Shown in pieces: positions 19,522 to 25,432 of a DNA stretch of 25,432 bases. Made by a program: the position numbers and the translations under genes. The notes under the pieces were generated by a model. The model saw nothing but the letters and a program-made list of their open reading frames with translations, did not search any database and was not told the origin of the DNA. This DNA is from Moraxellaceae bacterium (GTDB lineage Bacteria; Pseudomonadota; Gammaproteobacteria; Pseudomonadales; Moraxellaceae). Every line of letters starts with the position of its first letter. Positions within the stretch are counted from its first letter, which is position 1. The stretch is taken from NCBI GenBank assembly GCA_030684415.1, contig JAUXNL010000540.1:1-25432 (forward strand). The letters are read 5' to 3'.

Positions 19522-20460
19522 TCAGGGAACGCGGGTCAGGCCCGCGGCTTCCTTGCCGGTCTCCACTTGTGTCACGAAGTCGGCAATCCAGCCGGCCAGT
19601 CGCTCGCCTTCGGCGAGCAGGGTCCAGTGCCCAGCGTCCACATCACGACGCCAGGTGTTGCGGGCCCACATGGAAATGTCTTCAAACAACTGCGCGCCGA
19701 CATAGTTGTCCTGCTTCGCCACGATCAGTTGCACCGGCTTGCCGGTGTAACGCTCACGCGGCTGGAACAACGATTTCAGGAAATTGGCGCGATAAAGATT
19801 GACGCCGAAGATGCCGTCTTTCACGCCGCCGGCCCGTGGCTCGAAGGGCACGTTCTCGGCAGTGGCGATGAGCTTGTGCAGGCGCTGGCCGGCCAGACGC
19901 CAGGTGGTGGGTGCCAACAGAGGCAGCTGGAACATGACGATGTACCAGGAGCTCGCGAGCTGCTTCAGGGCTTTTTTCACATAGGCTGGATTGGTGTTGA
20001 TCAAGCGGCTTTGCATCCAGTGGCCGGCGTGGTCGAGGCAGGGCCCGGAAATCGTCGTGAACGACAGGATGCGATATTGCAGATGCGACGCGGTGACAGA
20101 TTCCCAGGTCTGGATCGAGCCCCAGTCGTGGCCGACCAGATGCACGGCGCGGCCGGGGACAACGTGGTCGAGCACGGCCACGAGGTCATCGGAGAGGGTT
20201 TCCAGCGTGTAGTCGCGCACGCGCTTGGGGCGGTCGGAGTGGCCGGCGCCACGCACATCGTAAGTCACGACAAAGTGGTGTGGGGCGAGGCGTTCGGCCA
20301 CCGCATCCCATGTCGTGCTGTCGTCCGGGTAGCCGTGCACCAGTACCACCGCCGGGTGGTCAGGGTTGCCGCGGGTATAGGCGGCCAGCTTCACCCGGCC
20401 GGAATGAATGGTGTGTCGGGTGACAGTGGAGGCTGGCGAAGGTTGTTGGCGGGCGCTCAT
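19522..20460 (-). CDS. Alpha/beta hydrolase, epoxide-hydrolase-like
   Basis: A 312-residue alpha/beta-fold hydrolase. VLVHGYPDDS (39-48) is the oxyanion-hole motif, YDVRGAGHSDRP (67-78) the conserved turn, and LVGHDWGS (108-115) the nucleophile elbow with Asp112. Asp rather than Ser at this point is characteristic of epoxide hydrolases and haloalkane dehalogenases. Asp251 (AKQDNYV) and His278 (DAGHWT) complete the probable triad. There is no signal peptide. Similar domains are found fused to short-chain dehydrogenases in some bacteria, but here the domain stands alone. Start ATG 20460 has GGAGAC before it. A perfect palindrome at 20557-20574, about 100 bases upstream, could be its operator. 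Confidence 0.92.
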   Translation of the reverse strand: MSARQQPSPASTVTRHTIHSGRVKLAAYTRGNPDHPAVVLVHGYPDDSTTWDAVAERLAPHHFVVTYDVRGAGHSDRPKRVRDYTLETLSDDLVAVLDHVVPGRAVHLVGHDWGSIQTWESVTASHLQYRILSFTTISGPCLDHAGHWMQSRLINTNPAYVKKALKQLASSWYIVMFQLPLLAPTTWRLAGQRLHKLIATAENVPFEPRAGGVKDGIFGVNLYRANFLKSLFQPRERYTGKPVQLIVAKQDNYVGAQLFEDISMWARNTWRRDVDAGHWTLLAEGERLAGWIADFVTQVETGKEAAGLTRVP

Positions 20461-20556
20461 GCGGTCTCCGTCGGTGTTGGGGTCTGCGGCCGGTTCCGTT
20501 TCAGCATGGATAGCGGCACGGTGGCGACTGGTACGGTCGTGCAGTTCTGGCGAGTG

Positions 20557-20574
20557 TTACATTGGTTGATGTAA
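20557..20574. promoter_or_regulatory. Perfect palindrome TTACAT-N6-ATGTAA
   Basis: Two 6-base half sites with a 6-base spacer (TGGTTG) lie about 100 bases upstream of the alpha/beta hydrolase start. The size and symmetry fit a dimeric regulator such as a TetR-type protein. No regulator gene is adjacent, and no clear -10/-35 pair can be assigned around it. Confidence 0.5.
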
Positions 20575-20742
20575 TCGTCCAGTGGCGAGATTGCCGCTGG
20601 TCGTCTGGTCGCACGGCCAGTCAGGAGGGGGTCGGCGCTTGCACATGGGCTTTCGGCATGAGCGGTTTTAGGGCGCTGGCGACATGCCGGGAGGGTTGAG
20701 CGATGTTGGCGTGGGGGCATTTCGGGGGAGGCTATCGCCGCA

Positions 20743-20754
20743 GTGTCATGACAC
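20743..20754. other. 12-bp palindrome GTGTCATGACAC
   Basis: A perfect uninterrupted 12-base palindrome in gene-free DNA, about 280 bases upstream of the hydrolase. It could be a protein-binding site. There is no other support. Confidence 0.3.
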
Positions 20755-20904
20755 GGCCATGCCGCTTACGCAGACGCCCCTTTCGGTGCCCGATGGCCTC
20801 TGAAGAACGCCATGTCATAAGCAGAGGCGACTGAGATGAGAGCAATAGCCTCGGCAAGGAGGAGTGCCATCAAGGCATAGACGCACTTTGCGCTGCCTGA
20901 AATG

Positions 20905-20937
20905 CAGAACGCCAGCTTCTTGAGGGCTGGCGTTCTG
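20905..20937 (-). terminator. Terminator hairpin after the Gly-rich exported protein
   Basis: CAGAACGCCAGC and GCTGGCGTTCTG form a perfect 12-bp stem with a 9-base loop, 20 bases after the minus-strand stop at 20958. A weak T-run (CATTT) follows on the minus strand. Confidence 0.7.
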
Positions 20938-20957
20938 TTCGGGCATGAAGATGAAGG

Positions 20958-21341
20958 TCAGTTGCAGCTGGCCACACCGCCAGTGCATCCACCGCCACCA
21001 CCACCGCCGCCAGTTGACGAGCCTGTGCCGATACCGAGGATGTTTATTTTAGTCTTGGGAGAAGTGCTCATTTCTCTGCTCGCCTGTGCCGCCGCCCCTT
21101 GTTGCTGGGCTTCGATGTCGCGAACAATCTCGCGGACGGCATCCCTGATGTCTCCGAATAAGGGGGTGTCGAACGCGGAAAGTACCTCTTCCGCGGTGGC
21201 CTTTGTAGTGCTGATAACCTTGCCATCCGCGCTCATTACAGTGATGGTGAGGGTTATGCCTTCAGCCGCTGCCGCAGGAGCGGGTGCCCATGAAACGCTG
21301 AATACCATCAGCATCATGGCCAGGAAACTTTTACTGCGCAT
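20958..21341 (-). CDS. Small exported protein with Gly-run and two-Cys tail
   Basis: A family I do not recognise. From ATG 21341 (GGGAGAG seven bases upstream) it has 127 residues. A signal peptide (about 1-26, ending PAAAAA) is followed by a short beta-rich stretch GITLTITVMSADGK (28-41), an acidic and amphipathic helix (about 50-92) and a flexible tail. The tail ends with eight consecutive glycines (111-118), then CTGGVASCN, giving Cys119 and Cys126 just before the stop. The two cysteines could form a disulphide or be modified. The start of the mature part resembles that of the next gene upstream (ITLTI versus IALTI, then T-A/P-E/D-E), so the two may be distant paralogues. The function is unknown. 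Confidence 0.72.
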   Translation of the reverse strand: MRSKSFLAMMLMVFSVSWAPAPAAAAEGITLTITVMSADGKVISTTKATAEEVLSAFDTPLFGDIRDAVREIVRDIEAQQQGAAAQASREMSTSPKTKINILGIGTGSSTGGGGGGGGCTGGVASCN

Positions 21342-21432
21342 ATGATTCTCTCCCTGCCGGAACATGAGGCCGGTCCGGGTCCGGCAATTAGGCTGAAGGG
21401 GCTGCCGTCAGGGGCAGGCCACACTCAACTGC

Positions 21433-21702
21433 TTATTTTTTTTCAGCTTTTGGCTTGTCGCCCGCGACTTTGATCGACAGCCGCCCATCACGCTGACCTG
21501 CCTCTAAGGCTTGTTTGATGGAGGCTTCTCCCACCTTCATGCCCTTGAGCAAGGTCATCAGCTCGTCGGGGGTGAGCATCCGGGTTTCAGTTTTTTTGTC
21601 GGTCTTGATGGTCAGCGCAATTTTTTGAGGATCGGCGGCCACAGCACCTGCGGAAAAAGTGGCCAAAGCCAGCGCAACGCAGAAAACGGTATTCAGACGC
21701 AT
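21433..21702 (-). CDS. Small exported protein, 89 aa
   Basis: Unrecognised family. The frame is open far upstream, but a clear signal peptide begins at ATG 21702 (MRLNTVFCVALALATFSAGA, cleavage after VAA), so I choose that start; its ribosome binding site is weak (GTGAG). The mature part is about 66 residues: KIALTIKTDKK (27-37), MLTPDELMTLLKGMKVGEAS (42-61), then a lysine-rich C-terminus ending KPKAEKK. It is likely periplasmic. It follows the sensor kinase on the same strand after 326 bases and precedes the Gly-rich exported protein by about 90 bases, so those two may form a transcription unit. Confidence 0.7.
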   Translation of the reverse strand: MRLNTVFCVALALATFSAGAVAADPQKIALTIKTDKKTETRMLTPDELMTLLKGMKVGEASIKQALEAGQRDGRLSIKVAGDKPKAEKK

Positions 21703-22028
21703 CGGGATGCTCACTCTGCTATGAGGTGAATGAAAGTTGGGCGTCATGCGCCTGTCAGCACTACCACGTAGCCCCACAACACGGGGCCAGCACGTTGCGT
21801 CGCCGGACCAGAACCATGCATGGCCCGAACTACAGCACAGGAGGCCAAGGTCGTCCAGTTTCGGGAGTTGTGCCGATGCGCTCACAAGAATAAAGAGGGG
21901 CTGGGCTCTTGCTGGCAAGTCGTTCACAAGAAACGGGTTTGCGCACACCACACTTGAGTGGCAACGGCCTTGAGGCGGCATGGGGCGCCACCTGATGAAG
22001 GGGCTGCCGTTCGTCGTTACAGGCTGCC
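21703..22028. other. Gene-free stretch after the QseC-like kinase
   Basis: No independent gene. A weak 5-bp hairpin (GCCCC, 21771-21775; GGGGC, 21783-21787) lies in it. It should contain the promoter of the 89-residue exported protein, but I cannot point to a convincing one. Confidence 0.4.
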
Positions 22029-23423
22029 TCAGCCGGTGGGCAGCAAGGGCAGATCGAGGCTGACGCAAAGCCCGTGCGGCTCGCGGTTGGCTAAGTGCAG
22101 GGCGCTGCCATGCAGGGCTGCGATATGGCTGGCAATCGACAGGCCGAGACCGCTGCCGCCGGTGTCGTGCTGGCTGTCACGCACGAAGCGGCAGGTCAGA
22201 CGTTCCAGCACGTCGGGGGCGACGCCGGGGCCGCTGTCGCTGACAGACAGGCGCAGCTGCTCACCCACCGACTGCAATTGCACGTCGATGCTGCCGCCTT
22301 CCGGAGTATGGCGTAGCGCGTTTTCGACCAGATTGCGTAGCAATGCACCGAGCAATACCGGCTCACCGGCGATATGGCACTGACTGGCGAGCTGGCTGAG
22401 GCCGATATCTTGCTGCCGGGCATGTGCGAGCGGCGCGAGGCTGGCAATGATGTCTCTCGCGATTTCGTCGACCGCGACCGTTCTGGGAACAAAGGGCACC
22501 GCATTGGCGTCCAGGCGGGCGAGCAGCAGCAACTGCTCGACCACACGGGTGCTGCGATCTACGCCGGTGATCAGGCGTTCCAGATGCAGGCGTTGTGTTG
22601 GGGTGGCATCGGCGGCTATCGCGTTTTCGGCTTGCAGGCGCAGCACGGCAAGCGGCGTGCGCAGTTCGTGCGCGGCATCGGCCAGAAAGCGGCGCTCGCG
22701 CTCAATGCCATCGTTCACGCGGCCCAATAAATGGTTGAGCGCGCTCACCACCGGTTGCAGTTCCTCAGGCGGCGCTTCGAGGGCAATGGCGCCCAGATGC
22801 TCGGGTCCACGCTCGGCAATCGCGTCGTGCAATTTACGCAAGGGGGCGAGTTCGCGGCGCAGGCTGCGGCGCACCCGCCAGGTCGCCAGCACCAGCCCGG
22901 CGATGCCGCCGATGAGCAGACTGGCGGCAATATTGAGTGTGACTTCATCGCGGATATCGGAGCGTTCGGCCACCAGCAGCCAGTAGCCGTTTGCCGGCAG
23001 CGCGCTGGTGTACACATGCCAGAGATGCGCGCCGCTACGCTGTGCATAAAAGCCATGGCGCAAAGGCGCTAGCGCGCGCTCCGGTGCGCTCGGCGAGCGC
23101 AGCAGCAGATTACTGCCATCCGCCGACCACACCTGGATGGCGATTTTCTTTTCGTAGGCATGGCCACTGGCCATGGCATCACCGGACGCGGGATGCTCGT
23201 GGGTGGTTTCGGCCAGGGCATCTTGCATCTGGCCCCAGTTCACCTTGTCGCCCGGCTGGTTCAGCACACCCTTGAGCACGCGTGCGTTTTCGATGAGCTG
23301 GGCATCGAACAGCTCGTCCACTTCGTGGGCGGTGGTGAAATAACTGAGCAGGCCGCTCAGCGAAAACGCGCCGACCAGTGTCAGTAGCAGGGTGAGCAGT
23401 AGTTGCCGGTGAATGGAGCGCAT
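22029..23423 (-). CDS. QseC/PmrB-like sensor histidine kinase
   Basis: Membrane sensor of an OmpR-class two-component system. From ATG 23423 it has 464 residues: a first TM helix (about 7-29), a periplasmic sensor of roughly 130 residues rich in histidine, a second TM helix (162-181), a HAMP-like linker, the phosphoacceptor motif FLADAAHELRTPLAVLRLQ (His252), then the N box (Asn367 in NLVENALRHTPEGG), DSGPGV and GGSGLGLSI. The DAAHELRTPLAVL form is typical of the QseC/PmrB group. Its start overlaps the regulator stop (TGATG), indicating coupled translation. The signal is not deducible; relatives respond to iron, catecholamines or cationic peptides, so no choice is made. Confidence 0.94.
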   Translation of the reverse strand: MRSIHRQLLLTLLLTLVGAFSLSGLLSYFTTAHEVDELFDAQLIENARVLKGVLNQPGDKVNWGQMQDALAETTHEHPASGDAMASGHAYEKKIAIQVWSADGSNLLLRSPSAPERALAPLRHGFYAQRSGAHLWHVYTSALPANGYWLLVAERSDIRDEVTLNIAASLLIGGIAGLVLATWRVRRSLRRELAPLRKLHDAIAERGPEHLGAIALEAPPEELQPVVSALNHLLGRVNDGIERERRFLADAAHELRTPLAVLRLQAENAIAADATPTQRLHLERLITGVDRSTRVVEQLLLLARLDANAVPFVPRTVAVDEIARDIIASLAPLAHARQQDIGLSQLASQCHIAGEPVLLGALLRNLVENALRHTPEGGSIDVQLQSVGEQLRLSVSDSGPGVAPDVLERLTCRFVRDSQHDTGGSGLGLSIASHIAALHGSALHLANREPHGLCVSLDLPLLPTG

Positions 23424-24088
23424 CAGCTGTCCTGTTTCGGAATCATGTAGCCGACGCCACGTAATGTGCGGATCAGGCTGGCATCGAATTTTTTGCGCAA
23501 ATGATGGATATGCACTTCGAGCGAATTGCTTTCGACTTCGTCCATCCAACCGTAAAGCGAGGCTTCGAGGCGGTCACGCGTGAGCACTTCGCCGGCATGT
23601 TCCAGCAACTCTTTCAGCAGCATGTATTCGCGGCGCGTGAGTACCACCGGATTGCCTGCGCGCGTGACTTGCTGGCTGGCCGGGTCCAGTACGATATCGC
23701 CGTGGCGCAGTTCCGGCCGTGCGCGGCCGCCGCGCCGGCGCAACAGTGCGCGCAGGCGGGCGGCCAGCTCGGTAGTTTCGAAAGGCTTCAGCAGGTAATC
23801 ATCGGCACCGGCATCGAGCCCGGCAATCCGGTCTTGCAGCGCATCGCGCGCGGTGAGGATCAACACCGGAATGTCGTTGCCGGATTGCCGTAGGGCGGTC
23901 AGTACACTCATGCCGTCACGGCGTGGCAGGCCAAGATCCAGAATCACCAGATCAAAATTTCCGGTATGCAGGGCGGCGAGTGCGGCCTGGCCGTCTTTCA
24001 TCCAGTCAACGACAAAACCTTGTGCCATCAGCGTGTCTTGCAGCGCTTCGCCGAGCATGATGTCGTCTTCTGCCAGCAGTAATCGCAT
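23423..24088 (-). CDS. QseB/PmrA-like OmpR-family response regulator
   Basis: Transcription factor partner of the kinase that follows. The 221 residues have an N-terminal receiver (acid pocket EDD at 7-9, phosphoacceptor Asp51 in LILDLGLPRRDG, Thr79, Lys101 in LLKPFE) and a C-terminal winged-helix domain (about 125-218, with LTRREYMLLKELLEHAG, VEVHIHHLRKKF-like NSLEVHIHHLRKKFD and RTLRGVGYMI). Start ATG 24088 has AGGAA at good spacing. Length and motif order are standard. The apbE gene lies upstream on the same strand, with the third repeat copy in between. Confidence 0.95.
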   Translation of the reverse strand: MRLLLAEDDIMLGEALQDTLMAQGFVVDWMKDGQAALAALHTGNFDLVILDLGLPRRDGMSVLTALRQSGNDIPVLILTARDALQDRIAGLDAGADDYLLKPFETTELAARLRALLRRRGGRARPELRHGDIVLDPASQQVTRAGNPVVLTRREYMLLKELLEHAGEVLTRDRLEASLYGWMDEVESNSLEVHIHHLRKKFDASLIRTLRGVGYMIPKQDS

Positions 24089-24187
24089 CGGGGTTCCTGG
24101 TGGGTGAACGGTTGCTGTTTGTGTTGTCGAGTTAGCGTCTGTCGCGGTGCTTTGTCGGGCCTCAGCCGCACATGGAGCGCCTTACAA

Positions 24188-24256
24188 CTTGCTGAAAAAC
24201 GCCCATCCCTGGCCGGTTCGCTGCTTCCTGAAAAGCATTTGTCAGCAAGCGGTTAA
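24188..24256 (-). repeat. Dispersed post-stop repeat, copy C (internally deleted)
   Basis: In minus orientation the left end (24246-24228) matches copy B left end at 18 of 19 bases, and the right end (24209-24188) matches copy B right end at 21 of 22. The roughly 112 bases between them in copy B are replaced by 18. The ends CTTGCTGA and TCAGCAAG are 8-bp terminal inverted repeats. It begins about 54 bases after the apbE stop, in the same sense as apbE. Confidence 0.82.
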
Positions 24257-24299
24257 AAAGCCGGGCGCAGTCAATCAGAGGCCGTTGATGGCCAGAAGG

Positions 24300-25199
24300 C
24301 TACCAGACTAGCCAGGCGCGGATATCACCCTGCGCGCGCAAAAAATCGTCCGCTTCCGGCCCGGCCAGCAAGGTCAGTGTGGCCAGCATGCCGGCCTGCA
24401 CGCAGTCGGCGGCCAGTACAGTGGCGGAGCGCGGTCCGCCCTGCACGGGCCAGCCGCTGGCGGGGTCGAGAATATGGCTGTAGCGGATGCCGTCCTTGAG
24501 CAGGAAGCGCCGCGCGTCACCACTGGTGGCCAGTGCGCCGTTCACCAATGGCAGTGTTTCCACCGGACGGGCATCGCCCTCGCCGTGCTGCGGTGACTCC
24601 AAGCCGACTTGCCAGGCGCTGCCGTCGCGGCGCGGCCCGCGTGCACGCAGATCGCCACCAAAATTCACCAGCAAGGCTGCGTCCGTCATACCGGAAACGA
24701 GGTTGAACACCCGATCCACGGCGTACTCCTTGCCGATGCCGCCGAGATCAATCTCCATGCCGGCCGGCAGCGTGAGTTGCGGATTTTCCCAGCGCACCTT
24801 GTGCCAGCCTACCAACGGCAGCAGGGCCTGAACGGAGGCGACATCGGGTACTCGGTCAGAGCCATCGAAGCGCCAGGCGCGGCGCAGCACGCCGGAGGTG
24901 ATGTCGAAGCCGCCATCAGACAGCGCATGCAGCTGTGCTGCAAAGTCGAGCAGGCGTGCCGTTTCTTCATCCACCGTCAGGGTGGCGCCGTTCGCTGTGT
25001 TGATGCGGTACAGCAGATTGTCCTGCCGGTAGCGGCTGAATTTTTCCTCGATACGGAATGCTTCTCGCGCTGCCGCTTCTACTTGCGCAGCGGCCGCCGG
25101 AAAGTCGTCATGATCGAGCAGGATTTCGCAGGGGCTGGCCATGGCCGTGAAGCGGCCGGTACAACGGTCGTTTGTGCGTTCCAGCGACACATCGTTCAT
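24300..25199 (-). CDS. apbE: ApbE-family FAD:protein FMN transferase
   Basis: Transfers FMN from FAD to a Thr in a target flavoprotein such as NqrB, NqrC or RnfG-like proteins. In 299 residues the family motifs are FTAMASPCEI (17-26), EEKFSRYR (51-58), SDGGFDIT (94-101), DLGGIGKEYAVDRV (151-164), VNFGGDLRARG (178-188) and YSHILDPASGWPV (240-252). Residues 266-275 read CVQAGMLATL where classical ApbE has ADALAT, so a Gly replaces the usual metal-binding Asp; I recall a subfamily with this form. There is no signal peptide or lipobox, so the enzyme looks cytoplasmic, unlike many ApbE lipoproteins. The start is ATG 25199. No target flavoprotein is encoded in the window. Confidence 0.93.
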   Translation of the reverse strand: MNDVSLERTNDRCTGRFTAMASPCEILLDHDDFPAAAAQVEAAAREAFRIEEKFSRYRQDNLLYRINTANGATLTVDEETARLLDFAAQLHALSDGGFDITSGVLRRAWRFDGSDRVPDVASVQALLPLVGWHKVRWENPQLTLPAGMEIDLGGIGKEYAVDRVFNLVSGMTDAALLVNFGGDLRARGPRRDGSAWQVGLESPQHGEGDARPVETLPLVNGALATSGDARRFLLKDGIRYSHILDPASGWPVQGGPRSATVLAADCVQAGMLATLTLLAGPEADDFLRAQGDIRAWLVW

Positions 25200-25403
25200 C
25201 AGCCTTCACTCTCCATTACCTTGTTGCCCTGTCCGCCTTGTTGCGCACAAGCATAGCCTTTTGCCGAGGCCGAGCGCAGCTGCTCTGGCGCATCGTAGTT
25301 GACGGCAGATGAAGGGGCATGATGAAGGTTTCAGCATGTGGCCTCATGATTTTTTGCGTGTGCAAGATGAGTCGGGTCATTCAGCGGTACGCCGGGTGCG
25401 AGC

Positions 25404-25432
25404 AGGCCATGAGGAAATGCTCCTCATGGCCT
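25404..25432. terminator. Perfect 12-bp hairpin at the right edge
   Basis: AGGCCATGAGGA and TCCTCATGGCCT form a perfect 12-bp stem with a 5-base loop (AATGC), ending exactly at the window edge. It is probably the terminator of a gene beyond the edge, but any T-run lies outside. No gene can be supported between 25200 and 25403, which should include the apbE promoter. Confidence 0.55.

Larger units (their letters stand above)
20461..20957. other. Gene-free region upstream of the alpha/beta hydrolase
   Basis: About 500 bases without a supportable gene. It holds two palindromes (20557-20574 and 20743-20754) and a terminator-like hairpin (20905-20937). An 87-codon minus-strand frame (20457-20720) is proline- and arginine-rich, lacks a start signal, and looks like chance. 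Confidence 0.6.

Noticed and set aside
19411..20574. 387-codon plus-strand frame opposite the alpha/beta hydrolase
   Set aside because: The minus strand carries the full catalytic triad of a known fold; the opposite frame is composition noise.
21433..22068. Longer 211-residue version of the 89-residue exported protein
   Set aside because: The upstream extension is low-quality sequence with no start signal, and it would bury a clear signal peptide that begins at 21702.

Overview
The window looks like high-GC gammaproteobacterial chromosome. The order queG | nnr-tsaE-amidase-mutL is the classic gammaproteobacterial cluster, and the tmRNA on the minus strand encodes the tag ANDENYALAA, the same tag as E. 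coli. No gene fixes the genus. A hydrocarbon- or lipid-degrading lineage is possible from the hydrolase pair at 18.4-20.5 kb, but that is only an inference.

Left part (1-9.2 kb): a hexanucleotide microsatellite at the window edge, then a minus-strand series nnr > tsaE > amidase (AMIN + Amidase_3 + LysM) > mutL > hybrid sensor kinase, with queG divergent from it. nnr and tsaE overlap by four bases (GTGA) and the amidase and mutL follow closely, so they are probably co-transcribed. Where many relatives have miaA-hfq after mutL, this genome has an orphan hybrid histidine kinase. MutL carries the metal-binding motifs of a nicking MutL.

Middle part (9.2-17.3 kb): mostly uncharacterised. It holds a small two-helix membrane protein, a TPR protein, another small membrane protein and a 643-residue secreted protein of unknown family. 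Next comes an accessory patch immediately downstream of the tmRNA gene (ssrA), a common integration hotspot. It holds an AbiEi/AbiEii type IV toxin-antitoxin pair with a near-perfect palindrome over its promoter, the first ~25 codons of a truncated third cistron that reads like a DUF3375 (Wadjet JetA-like) start, and a decayed gene for a small cysteine-containing protein.

Right part (17.4-25.4 kb): a PKHD-type iron/2-oxoglutarate hydroxylase on the plus strand, then a long minus-strand series. In transcription order this is an ApbE-type flavin transferase, a QseB/QseC-like two-component system with overlapping start and stop, two small exported proteins (one ending in a glycine run with two cysteines), an epoxide-hydrolase-like alpha/beta hydrolase, and a PF10118-type predicted metal-dependent hydrolase with ferritin-like E/H motifs.

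The most unusual structure is a dispersed intergenic repeat in three copies (9177-9315, 18208-18367, 24188-24256). Each copy directly follows a stop codon and has the same orientation relative to the gene it follows. The two long copies share an 11-bp hairpin kept by a compensatory base-pair change. The third is an internally deleted form with terminal inverted repeats.
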